A DNA stretch of 64,000 nucleotides from Atrina japonica (taxonomy: Eukaryota > Mollusca > Bivalvia > Pterioida > Pinnidae), in assembly GCA_030159075.1 (NCBI GenBank), contig BROG01000005.1:620001-684000 (forward strand), given 5' to 3'. Below, piece by piece: positions 13,198 through 24,887 of the stretch. Within the stretch, counting starts at the first letter, position 1. Each line of letters starts with the position of its first letter. Made by a program: the position numbers and the translations under genes. The notes beneath the pieces are model-generated. The model did no database searches and was not told where the DNA came from. It saw nothing but the letters and a program-made list of their open reading frames with translations.

Positions 13198-13680
13198 GCT
13201 ATAAAATGGTATCCAGAAATTTACAAAATGTTTGAGTTTGAAGATAAAATCTCAGAGGCCTAATTTATAATATTAAGTAAAATGGCACATATATATATAA
13301 GGTGGAGTTATTCTCTAGAGCATCCCAACTCTGTTTGTTTTAATTAGCATCTCCATTGTTTGATGGTCAATATTGTACAATGGGAAACATGTGATAAGCA
13401 TGATAAAATAAAAAGTATTCTAACTTGTACATTGTTTTTATAAAATGGTATCCAGAAATTTACAAAATGTAGTAGATCAACAGTGCCTAATTATAATTTA
13501 AGTAAAAGGCACATTATATATAAGGTGGAGATTCTAGAGCATCCCAACTCTAGCACCTCCAAGAGTCAATATTGTCTGGGAACCAATAAAAATTCTAGCG
13601 TACTTTTTATGAAATGGTGTCCAGAAATTTACAAAATGTAGTAGATCAACAGTGCCTAATTATGATTTATGTATTGTTCA
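13198..13680. repeat. Segmental triplication
   Basis: Three partial copies share ggtatccagaaatttacaaa near 13208, 13446 and 13615 (the last has ggtgtcc). The first two also share tataaggtggag and agagcatcccaactct. Units are roughly 160-240 bp and degenerate. Non-coding. Confidence 0.8.
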
Positions 13681-15167
13681 AATTATTTGCAAGGAGGTGT
13701 GAATCTACCTCTTTTTGGTCATCACAGGTTAACATGTCAGGTTAACATGTCTGCACATTATCATCTCTACTTATCATGGTCATCTGATGACCAAAACCTA
13801 TCCTACATGTAATTAGCAGGTACTTGTTCTGACAATGTAACCTACTAACATAAAAATACTATGTAATGTGCAATCACTGCTGTATGTTTTACATATCATA
13901 CATGTACAGAGATCTATATGTACATGTATATTATGCGCACATGCCTGATAAATTTACATCTCCAAGTACATGATACATTCACTGCGGGGTAAGTGATACC
14001 CTGAAATATGATATACTGGTAAATATACAACACTTTTAATATTATACAATGTGTGCATGTAAATTTATACAAATAACACTGATTTAGGTGAATGCATGTA
14101 CAGATTAGCCATATACATATATACCAGAGTTTTTGAAATTCAACGGTCTTACGGAAAACAGGTGAATTTTACAAAATCTGATAACTGGTCCAAATGACCA
14201 GTAATTTTGGTCCAAATGACCAGTAATTTTCCATTTTATTTCAACTGTATATATATACAGACCAGTAATTTTTTATTTATTTTAAAATGTCTGATATACA
14301 TCCATGTACATGCCATGGACAATAAAATTATAAACAAAAGTCATTACATGTACTTGCATGCAAAAAGTATGTTTTTCATTACCATTAATTACAGAGTGAC
14401 TAGTGACTTCGTGTATTTGCATGTATCTTGTACAAAACGCTATATGTATCATGTATATTTTGCATGCAAGCTGCCATCACTTAAGTTCATTATATTTGTG
14501 ACACAAATGGCTTTTCATACACATATCAGTTATCACATGAGGTTTTACTTGTTAGGTTACAATGATAATTTGATTATTACTGATACATGTATGATGGTGC
14601 CTAGTAACCTGAGTAAATTTTGAAGAATAAACGTGAGTTTTTTTCCAGTAATTTAACATCTATCAATACCTGTTGGAGGTAAACACTAAAACAGACTCGC
14701 CTCTCTATAAACTTCCAAATGTGCACGCTAAATAAAGTAAATTTCTGCAAGATTTCAACTCCAGTAAATGATGGTACCAACATTTGTAATTTTTTTAAAC
14801 ATCAATTAACATAGAAACTATTAGAAAGTCACAAAACAACTTGAGAAAATTTGTAAACCATACGGCTGGTCAACAAATGAGGTCATGAGTCGACGCAGTC
14901 ACAAAACTCCTGATATATAGCATTATAGGCCTACCTACCTGTATAATTCATAAACCTAAAAGGCTGTAGACCTACAATAGCATTGCAAGAACAATGTAGA
15001 AAACTGGGGATAAACCCAAATAACTCCATGACAAAATAATATAGTACATGTAGATCTATTTTCTCATTGTAGTTTTAAACCCATAAAATAATTTTGATCC
15101 GCCCCTTGCTACATTACACGTTACTGTGATAAAAAATGTATGGCAGAGAAAGAATTATTTAACTTAC

Positions 15168-15517
15168 CTTCCATGTTTTGCTGGGGAAACAGACGTAGTA
15201 TCACTACTTAAACTTTTATGGACGGATTTATGTGTTTGAAATATTAAATTAGAGCCCGCATTATCCGCGGGCAAACATGTAGTCCCATCGATCACTGATT
15301 CTTGATTTTCATCATCACTTTTCTCTGATGAACAAACGTTTAGATGTATTTCATTTTCTTCACTAATATCATCTTTCAGCCTGTGATGTTTTCTATTGAA
15401 CACCGAATATTTCGTATCGTTATATGTTCCATCTAACGATATATTTGATAAGAAATTGAACGCAGCTATTCTTCTCCGTGAGCGACGGTTCTGCAACTTC
15501 ATGCTCGTTGTCGCCAT
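15168..15517 (-). CDS. CABLES1: CABLES-like gene, exon 1 (N-terminus)
   Basis: The ATG is at 15517-15515. The 116 codons begin MATTSMKLQNRRSRRRIAAF and continue NFLSNISLDG, closely matching the conserved N-terminal motif RRR.AA..FL.NISLDG of CABLES1/2 as I recall it. CABLES proteins link Cdk5, Cdk2 and Abl signalling and carry a cyclin-box-like C-terminus, which is not in this window. The rest of the exon is acidic and serine-rich (SEENEIHLN, SSEKSDDENQES) and probably disordered. The donor is AG|GTAAGT on the minus strand (CTTACCTT on +); the exon ends after two bases of a codon. The invertebrate gene is likely the single ortholog of CABLES1 and CABLES2, so the symbol is approximate. It starts 212 bp from the divergent MIB1 ATG. 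Confidence 0.8.
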
Positions 15518-15729
15518 AATATTATGAGATAAGAGATGTAAACACCTAGATAATCCCGAGTAATTTTACTGCTCTATGTCAAACAGTGGTAAAGTCCAAG
15601 AGACTCCGCGTGAACATAATCACACAATATCCGAGAAACTACGAGAACGGAACAGGAAAACCATCTCTTCACTCATCCCACAAACAAAATATGAGCTACT
15701 GAAAAGTTATTGTCTTAATTGATTCTAAA
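15518..15729. promoter_or_regulatory. Putative bidirectional promoter of CABLES-like gene and MIB1
   Basis: These 212 bp separate the two divergent start codons and must hold both 5' UTRs, if no upstream non-coding exons exist, and the core promoters. There is no obvious TATA box in either direction. CpG-containing words (ctccgcgtg, atccgag, tacgag, aacgg) are more frequent than in the surrounding AT-rich DNA, as in CpG-type housekeeping promoters. Function is inferred from geometry alone. Confidence 0.6.
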
Positions 15730-15991
15730 ATGAATGCCGATAATATAGACCCTACGGCAAGCTCGAGCAATCGAGTAGCCCGTGTTAATATGATGGAAGG
15801 AGTTGGAGCTCGAGTTGCTCGAGGACCAGATTGGAAGTGGGGTAAACAAGATGGGGGAGAGGGTCATGTTGGAACTGTCAGAAATTTTGAGTCGCCAGAG
15901 GAAGTTGTTGTTGTATGGGATAACGGAACAGCAGCAAACTATAGATGTGCTGGAGCATTTGATCTCAGGATCCTGGACAGTGCTCCAACAG
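15730..15991 (+). CDS. MIB1: MIB1 exon 1: start and first MIB/HERC2 domain
   Basis: The ATG at 15730 opens a frame reading [20 protein letters not shown], then the first MIB/HERC2 domain ([20 protein letters not shown], ... [20 protein letters not shown], ... YDLRIL-type end at [11 protein letters not shown]). Together with the second such domain, this region in MIB1 binds ligand tails. The start was chosen because it is the first in-frame ATG, the short N-terminal tail is similar in size to vertebrate MIB1, and the sequence just upstream is promoter-like. A second ATG-ATG pair lies at codons 21-22 and could also serve. The donor is ACAG|GTTCAT; the exon ends after one base of a glycine codon that exon 2 completes. 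The frame stays open to 16038, but that tail is intronic. Confidence 0.95.
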
Positions 15992-16235
15992 GTTCATATT
16001 TAACTAACTCAAAAGCTATGTGTTGTGATCAGTGCTAACATGTTTAGTGTAAATGTCAAACTCTCTTGACTGAATCGGTGTATGATGTATCCACAGGCAC
16101 ATGTAGCTTGTTATGTACTGTAGCTCGGCTTACTGATGTATAGAAAGAGAGAAAGGCATTAGATGCAGTTTTCCAGTAAATTTTCAATCACAGATTTTGC
16201 GATTTTACGCACAAAACTCTACATGGAGATCAAGT

Positions 16236-16454
16236 TTAGATCAAGTACTTCACAAAAATACCAATAAATGATCCAAACGATTCTTCAATCATAGTTTTAT
16301 CAACCAATCTTTTTACCCACATTTTCACTTTCAGCCTTGAATCTTGCAAGCACAGCTTCAAAAATTCGTACATCCTTGGTTGCATATGAAATGACAATGC
16401 TGAACTTGAATGGGGATTCCCCTCTTGACAGGACTGTGAAGTTCTGAAATCCAA
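16236..16454 (-). pseudogene. Unrecognised coding-like fragment (C-terminal part?)
   Basis: A 72-codon frame in MIB1 intron 1 on the opposite strand. It includes MQPRMYEFLKLCLQDSRLKV, then KMWVKRLVDKTMIEESFGSF and IGIFVKYLI before the stop. Amphipathic, with a normal amino-acid mix and no repeat. It could be the far end of the same retrocopy or nested gene as 17517-17828. No family recognised. Confidence 0.3.
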
Positions 16455-17516
16455 TGAATGATTCAGAAATAGACGTTCAAGATTTATGTCAGATGCCTTT
16501 CTCTCTTCATATAATATACATCAGTAAGAAGGGGCTACATAACACGCTAGATGTGCCTGTGGTTGTATCAACCTGCAAGTAATTATGAATTAAGGCAATG
16601 TCTTGAAAGCGAGCACAGCTCCATGTTTTACAAATGTGGGAAATAGCATTCATTGGGAGTCTATCCGGTCTCACAAGAGCAACACCTGTCCCACAAAGTG
16701 ACGTTTCAGTTTAATTGTGACGTCAAATACTTAGAACATGGACACATCTGGCAAATATTTGACCAGAAAAAGTCTCCTATAAATTTGATTTGAATGCGTT
16801 TTTGTGATTAGTGACTTGTGAAGTGTCAGATTGATGATATAAAAATTGATGTTAAATATTTGAAGAAGGTTTTTGGATGGTACATATATACAGCTCATTT
16901 TCTACCTCCTTACCATAAAGTGCTGGTTTGAAAATAACATGAACTAAGGCAAATACATTGACAGTGAGCACAGATCCTAGTTTTACAAATGTGGGAAAAC
17001 ACATTTATTCAGATTCTGTCTGATCTCACAAGGGTAACATCTGTCTGCAAAATGACTTTTAATTATGATGTAAAAGATTTGGAACATTAGCATTTCCAGC
17101 AAAAATTTGACCAGGAAAAAGTTTCCAAAACATTTTATTTGAAATTTTGAATATGTTTTTGTTTTGTTTTGTTTGTTTGTTTTTTTTTTTTTTAGAGTGA
17201 CTCACTGGTACAGCTTCAGGTTGAAGTGGTTTAGTCTTGAGAACTTTTTAGCCTCAAAAGTGTACAACTTACAACAGTATCATAGTTCTATCACTTTTGA
17301 GTCCTTTCTATCCTGATTGTCGTGTACATTGTACTCATGTTGTCTGAGTTTGCTTCACAAATGTCTCTCGACCATTCAAGTTTTGCCTTGTTTTGAAAAT
17401 GCAGAAAAAATCATTCATTGTGACTAGATTTAGTATTTTCATGACATTTCTCTGATGGTTTACATTCATGTGAATCTAGGAATTTTTGTACCAATACTAT
17501 TTTATCCAGAGTATTT

Positions 17517-17828
17517 TCACTTGAATAGTTCCATACCACTATGTCCATGGACTTGTTTCAAGCAGTCTCTGATCATTTTTGGGATTGGAGGATTGCAGGA
17601 AACAAGAATCTGTGCACTATGCTTACTTTTGAACACTTCAGCAAGTGTTTGTATTTGTTCAATGTCAGGGATGTGATGAATCACTAATGTTGTAGCTTGA
17701 ACCTGATTATGAAACTTATTAATTTTTCTGTTATTCTCCAATATCTTTGAATGATTGATTGATCTAACCACTTGGCTTAGGAACTTTGCTACTAGTGCTA
17801 AGTTTTGACTTTCTGGTGGAACTAGCAT
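17517..17828 (-). pseudogene. Unrecognised coding-like fragment or nested gene
   Basis: A 103-codon frame, MLVPPESQNLALVAKFLSQV, then VRSINHSKILENNRKINKFH and LVIHHIPDIEQIQTLAEVFK, ending PKMIRDCLKQVHGHSGMELF-K. The composition is protein-like (mixed helix, few low-complexity runs) and unlike the repeat-derived frames elsewhere. It lies antisense in MIB1 intron 1. A nested intronless gene, a retrocopy fragment or chance are all possible; no domain recognised. Confidence 0.35.
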
Positions 17829-17937
17829 ATATATATAGATTTTGTACGAAGAAAATCCTGACAGGATTTAAAACAATTAAAACAAATTTCTAGAAAAAGA
17901 AATTCCAAATTATTATTTATATTTTTTGTATTTTTAG

Positions 17938-18109
17938 GAATAAAACATGATGGGACAATGTGTGACACTTGTAGACAGCAACCAATTTTTGGAATTAGGT
18001 GGAAGTGTGCAGAATGTCCCAATTATGATTTGTGCTCTGTTTGTTATCATGGCGATAAACATAATCTGAGACATAGATTTTACAGAATAACAACACCAGG
18101 GAGTGATAA
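17938..18109 (+). CDS. MIB1: MIB1 exon 2: ZZ zinc finger
   Basis: After the acceptor TTTTTAG the exon reads [20 protein letters not shown] and continues through the ZZ finger. Predicted zinc ligands in the joined protein are C96, C99, C111, C114, C120, C123, H129 and H133, a complete set. The end ITTPGSD-K matches the linker that follows the ZZ finger in MIB1. I place the donor at AA|GTATGA. The frame continues past it to a stop at 18153, but only the GTATGA donor joins in phase to exon 3 and gives the correct linker length. Confidence 0.94.
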
Positions 18110-18892
18110 GTATGATAAAAGTTTTCAGTCAGTAGTTAGATTAACTATATGTTAATATATATATCATAATTTTTAACATGTTTATTTTAATGTTTTTGAA
18201 TTTAATGAGTATTGATTGTATATATTGTGAATATACTTCAAGAGAGAGTATGAACAAACAGAATAACACAATTTGAACATTTATAATTATATACTGATGT
18301 CCAATAAGTGACATCTTTATCCTCTAAGTGTCACCTGATTGTATATATCTGTAAGTTCTGTATTTTAATGATACATCAAGAATATACACAGCTACAAACA
18401 ATCTGTAACAATCGTGTTAAATGATAAAGGTCATAATTCTGTTAAATTGATCCTGATAATCTTAATTTTATAAACTTAAATATCTCTAATTTGATCACCT
18501 GCATAGACATGGACTCATATTTTAATATAATCCTTTGTGACTCATTGATAGCAATTTTGTATTGTTTTGTTGGTGTTCAATGCCAGGCTGCACAATTTTC
18601 AGTTATATATACTAATGGTAAGATTTCAGTGATGAGGAGAGAACCCGGTTACAATGTACCTGGGGAGAGACCACCAGTCTTCCACAAGTAAACTAACAAA
18701 CTTTTTCACAAAATTAGCATATCTTCAAACAGACTCAATGCTGCACTTATAAGAGTCTTCATGATTTAAGAATAATGCTCTAAACACTCAGACACAGAAG
18801 ATATGTTATGTAAGTTATAGATTGAATTGATATCAAACAGGAAATATTTTAATGTTACAGGCTATTTAAAGTCATTTTATTTGTTGTTACAG
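18110..18892 (+). other. MIB1 intron 2
   Basis: 783 bp, AT-rich. The open frame at 18491-18691 inside it has no homology to MIB1 and is not needed for phase. Nothing else seen. Confidence 0.85.
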
Positions 18893-19037
18893 GTGTTCTG
18901 TAGAGCCAAGACGAAAAAGTAAAAAGATAACTGCACGGGGAATATTTCCTGGTGCTAGAGTAGTGAGAGGAGTAGACTGGCAGTGGGAAGATCAGGATGG
19001 TGGGAATGGACGGAGAGGAAAAGTCACTGAGATTCAG
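18893..19037 (+). CDS. MIB1: MIB1 exon 3: second MIB/HERC2 domain, first part
   Basis: The acceptor TTGTTACAG is followed by one base completing lysine, then [18 protein letters not shown] and the second MIB/HERC2 domain ([18 protein letters not shown] ... RRGKVTEIQ). The donor is CAG|GTAAAC, phase 0. Except at the CSVE linker, this is almost the vertebrate MIB1 sequence as I recall it, which makes the assignment secure. It was too short to stand out as an open frame and was found from the splice sites and homology. Confidence 0.96.
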
Positions 19038-21385
19038 GTAAACACAATTTCCTCATAGCCCTAATATTCATGGTTTCCACACAAACGAGGAAATAGGAAA
19101 AAAACCAGGAAATTTATTTAATGTGCTCCTATCCGGAAAATGTCCTGGGAAAAATTTGTAGAAAGCCACAGAAAACCAGGAAAAATTCATAAAATTTGTT
19201 AACCATAATTTATTTGATAATAAAGATTACCCTGCTCTCCTTAATCATAATCCTTTTACAACTTTTATTTTTGAAAGTGTAGTTGTAAGTCTTCATGGAT
19301 TTTCTTTTATGTCAAGTTTTCTCTTACTCAATATACACCATAGTTTTATAAAAGTTGACAGCTATATATGTACCAAGATCTATTAGTCACATTTTTGTAT
19401 GTTTCAACCAATTCATGTTATTATTGATTGATTCTTTTTCTCTCCGCTACATCTGAACTGGAGTACATTTTTTTAAATCGATGCAACAGATGATATTTTT
19501 AGGCCACCGGAGTCAAGGGCTATCATCTCTAGTTTGCCTGAGTATGCCATCTGTTGTTAACATTTGCACATTTTTCGACTTCTTCACAAGAACCAGTGGA
19601 CCAATTTTGTTGTAAATGGCATTGTCATATAGTAATCTCCACATGAAGTTTCCCAACATAAAGCCTCATAAAGTTTGTGAATGAAAAGGGGCTAGGACCC
19701 ATAGGGGCCCCAAAAGATAGATGATACTGGCAATCAGAAATAGTTATAACAACATTGTATGGTCTCAAAAGATATTTCTAATGTTCTTCAAGCAAAAAAA
19801 ATGACAAACTAAAATTATTATCGTGTGTATTATCAAACATGCAAGGCATATACCTCAAGGTCTAAATTGTCACAGAGCACATGTAATGGCAGACATTTCT
19901 GGAAATAGTATAATAAAAGGAATCAAACTGGACCAGACTGATATCAAATTTATGAAAACTTATTTTTGTATTAAATTATAAACAAAGTACTTATCTTTTA
20001 TTCAACTGGTACATGTAAAATTTGCAAAATTCATATTAAAAAGGCATACAGTTGATTAATAAGTATTTAAACAAAACAAGGGAAACATTCAGAAGTTATA
20101 ACATGCCAAAAAAAAAGAAAGAAAAAAAGGATAAGACAACAAAACATGGATTAATAATCTCGCTATGAGACCAAATCTTCAGCTAAAAATTAAAAGGTCT
20201 CCAGTTGTGTTATAGCTGTTGAACTGATTTCTGTCACATGTATAACATATCTGTTTGACAAAGTCACTATGGGACAAATTATTTATTATTTAAACTAGGA
20301 ATTACTGACACATATTTTTGTTTTTGTTTTTGCATAATCATACAGAAACTTTCACTCATCTATTTTAGAGCTGTAATGTAATTTCAGACTTATGGGAATC
20401 AATAAAACAGTGAATAAATATTACAACTAACAAAAACGTAGATTTCAATATATTTAATGTCATTTTTGGGGCTGAAGATAAATATGTGAACATCATAACT
20501 AATTTTGTAAAATTGTACATTTACAAACAAAAACTAAAGAATCAAATTCCATCAGAAAATGTCATAAAAACATTATAAAATATTATATAAAAACAAAAGT
20601 ATTGTAGTATAAAATGATACCTTAAGACAATTATTAAAACATTATGTTATATAACATTAATGCATTTTTATTTTTATTTGTTGGATAAATGATGGATTTC
20701 AAAAATTCATTAAAATTTACTTATGTGAAAAACAATAATCATGCTGACATGTGAATCTAGGGCAGCCCAACACTAGCACCAGCTAGCTATGTATTTTGTT
20801 TTTGGGTATCAATAAAAAATTTGTAAAAGAAATTTAAAAAGTCATTAAGCCAAAGTAAAGTGCAAAAAGTTTGTTTGTTTGTTGTTGTTTAACGTCCCAC
20901 TCAAGAATCTTTCACTCATATGGAGACGTCACCAAATGCCGGTGAAGGGCTTCAAGTTTTGGCCTGTGCTCGACACTTACGGCCATTGAGCAGTGAGGGT
21001 TATTTAACGTGCCGACACCTACTGTGACATGGGACCTCAGTTTTTACTGTCTCATCCGCAAGACTGGACTCGGCACTCACGATATCACGATCAAGAGTCG
21101 AGTGCGCTACCGACTGAGCCAGGCCGGCTTTGCAAAAAGTAATGCTGTAGCTAAATAGAATATTTCCTCTTATAAAAAGCATACTCATTCATTAAACTTC
21201 ATTTAAAAAAAGAAACCTGCCTGCCTCATCTTTTTTCCTTCAAAAAGTGCCTGTTAAACTAAATATTATTATTATTTTTTTTTTTTGCCTAATGTACATG
21301 ACATCAATCTATTGCTTCTTGTATTATTATCTGTTACTTACACTTAATTAAGTTTGATTTTAATTTCTGAATTTTATATCTTCAG
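19038..21385 (+). other. MIB1 intron 3
   Basis: 2.35 kb. Apart from the SINE at 20871-21130, it is plain AT-rich sequence without recognisable genes. Confidence 0.85.
20871..21130 (-). mobile_element. tRNA-derived SINE, copy 2
   Basis: On the minus strand it starts gccggcctggctcagtcgg (A-box-like), passes the block ccgagtccagtcttgcgg and a body mentioning gatgagacagtaaaaactga, and ends gagtgggacgttaaacaaca followed by an (aaac)n tail. A perfect 10-bp target-site duplication, tgcaaaaagt, flanks it (20861-20870 and 21131-21140). Intact ends suggest a fairly young insertion. The frame at 21000-21188 on this strand is a by-product. Confidence 0.93.
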
Positions 21386-21475
21386 GACTGGAGTGCTGCA
21401 AGTCCGCGCAGTGCTGCATATGTTCTTTGGGATAATGCTGCTAAAAATTTGTACAGAGTTGGTTTTGAGGGAATG
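21386..21475 (+). CDS. MIB1: MIB1 exon 4: second MIB/HERC2 domain, end
   Basis: Exactly 30 codons, phase 0 at both ends, reading [17 protein letters not shown]...LYRVGFEGM between TATCTTCAG and ATG|GTAAGT. It finishes the second MIB/HERC2 domain with the conserved WDN...NLYRVG core. It follows a 2.3-kb intron that holds a SINE. Confidence 0.96.
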
Positions 21476-21680
21476 GTAAGTGGAAGTTGTTCGTAAGTAC
21501 CTATGATATCAACATGTATAGAAACCTTTTATTTTCTGGTTATATATTTCATCCTAATCTTCAAAGCTTTACAAACAACTATACAATGAAAATAATTTTA
21601 AACATAATCAGGACTTCAGGTCACTGAGTTTTCTCAATACTCAAGCTTAAATTTTGTTTGATTATTTTGACTGAATAGTA

Positions 21681-21858
21681 CTGTAAAACTTGTATTAGCG
21701 ACCATCTGTGTCTAAAGACCACCTGGTCATTAAGACTTTTTTTCCTGTCCCAAACAGTACCATTTGTGTACAAATCAACCTCCATATAAAGACCACCTCC
21801 CTATAAAGACTGGTTTTGTTGCTTCCCTAAGGGGGGTCTTTATATACAAGTTTCACTA
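21681..21858 (+). mobile_element. TA-flanked MITE, family A copy 3
   Basis: TA, then ctgtaaaacttgtattagcg ... caagtttcacta, then TA. The internal family words tctaaagaccacctggtca and ccctataaagactggtttt are well kept. Confidence 0.85.
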
Positions 21859-22081
21859 TAGTTTATAAAACACCGAGATGTGACCGAATAGGAAACATCA
21901 TTATTGTTCTTTATTCACATCAAAATCATTAGGTCAAATGTATAAAAATAAAAATAAAAAAATAAAAAGTGTTCTCATCTTAAACTCATAAGAAGTGTGT
22001 TGAGCTGGAGTGCTGAGTAAGTTTTGATTTTAGTTTGGTCCTGATCTTAAATTTTTACCAATCATAGTTTATCAAGCTTAG

Positions 22082-22113
<32 letters not shown>

Positions 22114-22336
22114 TAGTATAGTTCGGGAGAAAATTTCACGTTCTTCTGAAAGGAACTTATTCACTGGAATTAAATTTTGCGCTAGATTAGTTGCGAATTG
22201 TCTTTCTGATACTTCATAAACGTAAGGTATTATAGTCTTAGGTATTTAATTTCACAGAGATTTCTTTGACTGAATGTAGCGAAATTAAATACCCTGTGAA
22301 TAAAAGCAACTTTACAGTATGTATATATATATATTA

Positions 22337-22510
22337 GCGAAACTTGTATACAAAGATCTCCTTAGGGACACAGGTAATCAGTCTTAATAGGAGGTGGTCT
22401 TTATAAAGAAGTTGATTTGTACAAAAATGTTACTATTGGGGACAGCAAAAAACAGTCTTTGTGACCAGGTGGTTTTTATATATAGGTGGTCGTTGAAGCA
22501 GTTTTTACTG
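22337..22510 (-). mobile_element. TA-flanked MITE, family A copy 4 (reverse)
   Basis: Reverse orientation: TA, gcgaaacttgtatacaaag ... agcagtttttactg, TA. The internal gttactattggggacagcaa is the reverse complement of the family core. It sits 480 bp from copy 3 in opposite orientation. Confidence 0.85.
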
Positions 22511-22659
22511 TATATGACATAATCATATTTCATTTGTATGTTGTATATTAATTAGATATAAAAATGGCTTCTATTTATGTTAGTATGATTTGTGTGATAG
22601 TAAGATGTATTCTTTTTTCCCCATTGATATGATCTGGTTGCTCATGCAGTTTGATATTA

Positions 22660-24887
22660 CCGTATATACTCGAGTATAGGTCGCAGTTTTTTACTCAAAA
22701 TATGTGTGTAAAATTTGCCATGCGACTTATCTACTGGGTATAGGATTTCGTGGTCTTGAAATCTGAGACCGTATGGACTATGATGGAGAGACAGACATCT
22801 AAGACAACAGTACTTAAACATCGATGTATGTTAATATAAATACATAAGATACCTCAGGTGTGCATAATACATTGTGTTCTTCATCTAGTAAAAACTAATC
22901 CCTTTCATGTACGATTGAACTGTGATTCAAGTGTCAGTCAGAATTTGCGTAATCAGGCCAAATATTAAAAAATATTGTTTAGTGTAATCTGAACAACCCA
23001 GGTAAAAAAAATCTGACCCGATTTATAAGGCAGTGTAGTACATTTTTGTCTCAACAAAAATCTGAAATTTTGTTCAGTTAGCATATCAAATTTACAAAGG
23101 AAATTTAAAATAATAAATTCTCTACCGACCCATTCACTTCTGAAACAACTGGACTAGTCGTGTAAAGCAAACAATTTTTTAATGTAGGCCTGAATCAGTC
23201 AAGCTTCTCATCTCGGCACCCTGCTGTGAAGTTAAAGTCTTCATTCAGGGGGAAATGTACACTACTAGAAGTTGTGTCATTTGTGTGTGACCTTCAACTG
23301 ATAAGGTTTGCGCGGTAGTCTTTGAAGTTATTGAGGTTATGATGACACGCGTATACATGTGTTATGAATAAATTAACAGAAGTTGGGATGCGACATAGGG
23401 AGTTTAAATCACTGTAGTGTTACAGATATGCTGTTATATAGGACATAATAAACCTGTTAAGGATTTGTTTGGTAGCGTATTAGCAATGTACCTGTACATA
23501 ATCAGTACACACACCGCAAATGATATAAAATATGATTAAATAAAACACACAACTGACACTTGGGCATGTGATCCATATTTGATATTTGAATCACACGACA
23601 GTCTCTGAAGTTTTGGACAAGTAATGTAATGACACTTGTACAAGTGCAGCGTCTGAATAATTTGATTGAAGAAGGGCTGCGACATAGGGAATTTCAGTCA
23701 CTGTTACAGATTTACCGTTCTATAATGACATAATGAATATGATGATGATTTGGTTAGAAACGTATTAGGGATGTACGTGAAAATAATATGTACCAAAAAT
23801 GTAATTGATATAAAATATGATATTAGATATAACACACAAGCGACCCACCTTCATTTAGAGTTTTTATTTTTAAATCAAATTCTTATCTATCAATATCAAT
23901 ACTCTGTTTATCTGATATATTGTAGAACTCCAGTAATTACACACTACATAAACGGAACATTATGGGGATTACCAATCCCTATTTTCATCTCTGTCTCACA
24001 ATTTGATTTTTTTTTTTCATCTGGCGAAGAAAAAAAGCTGTTGACAATATTTCTGGAGTCTCCATTGTCTTCAGGGATAGTGTACATAAGCCAATTATAT
24101 CATTTAAATTATCACAATTGAAAGGAACTGATTACCCTGTTGAGTCATTAATATCTTTTGACCATATAGAGGTGTGATTATAGGATATTTGCTGGAGGGT
24201 GAAATGCATGTATAGGTCTACCAAGGTAAAGTGGACAGACTCACCCCTGTTATGATTTGATTTAGACTCGTTGTGTTTGTAAACATATGCCAATTTACCT
24301 TGGTAGACCTGTACATGTAACCTGGTTTTCACAATGACCAACCCAGTACATGAATAGATTAATTACCAGTATATAAGCATAATCATATATATATTTTATT
24401 CATTCCATGAAATTTGTATGATAATTATTGATGATATTGCTTTAAACATAAACTGAAAAAATGTCAAAGTGTGTCTTCTATGACGTCCGCACTGTGCAAC
24501 ATAAGCTTTAAAGTGTAATGTGTGAAGCTTTAACAAGGTGTTATTTCAATGGGGAAAAAACGATCTTTTATTTAAGCTACATGAATTTACAATACAATTA
24601 ATTATATAAACTTTTAGCTACTTTAATTCAATTCAAAAAATTGATGATGATTGCAATTATTCACGATTTTTTTTCTTTTTGAATTTTGAATCTTACTCCA
24701 AAAAGTTAAAAACTTGTTACCAATTTGATGAGTTGGTGATATTTCTGGCAGCCAAAATTCTTCAGCCAGCACAGCTACTGGATAAGAGTGCGACTTATCT
24801 GAGGGTCAGTGTTCCAGACTAAGATTTTGGGGGCAAAGTGGGGGGTGCGACTTATCTACAGGTGCGACTTATACACGAGTATATACG
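22660..24887. mobile_element. 2.2-kb non-autonomous TIR transposon
   Basis: The left end TA-CCGTATATACTCGAGTATA and the right end TATACACGAGTATATACGG-TA are inverted repeats of ~27 bp with few mismatches, flanked by TA on both sides. Subterminal gcgacttatct words repeat near both ends (22726, 24790, 24847). The interior has a degenerate ~290-bp direct duplication (23385 and 23675 blocks, sharing gcgacatagggaattt-type and gatataaaatatgat words). No transposase frame is visible, so it would need an enzyme in trans. The TA duplication suggests the Tc1/mariner-pogo superfamily. Confidence 0.85.
24207..24317. repeat. 24-bp inverted repeat inside the TIR transposon
   Basis: The arms 24207-24230 (core ggtctaccaaggtaaa) and 24294-24317 (tttaccttggtagacc) match at 23 of 24 positions around a 63-bp spacer. 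It could be a smaller MITE nested in the larger element or a hairpin. Confidence 0.85.

Larger units (their letters stand above)
15992..17937 (+). other. MIB1 intron 1
   Basis: Carries a two-copy ~220-bp direct duplication (16580-16800 and 16935-17160), both with aaggcaa, gagcacag, ttttacaaatgtgggaaa and tttgaccag. Two unrecognised minus-strand open frames are listed separately. The rest is AT-rich and shows nothing else. Confidence 0.8.

Noticed and set aside
18491..18691. Plus-strand frame inside intron 2 of MIB1
   Set aside because: Exon 2 joins exon 3 perfectly without it, and it matches nothing in the family.
21000..21188. 62-codon minus-strand frame
   Set aside because: It lies inside the SINE and is a by-product of it.
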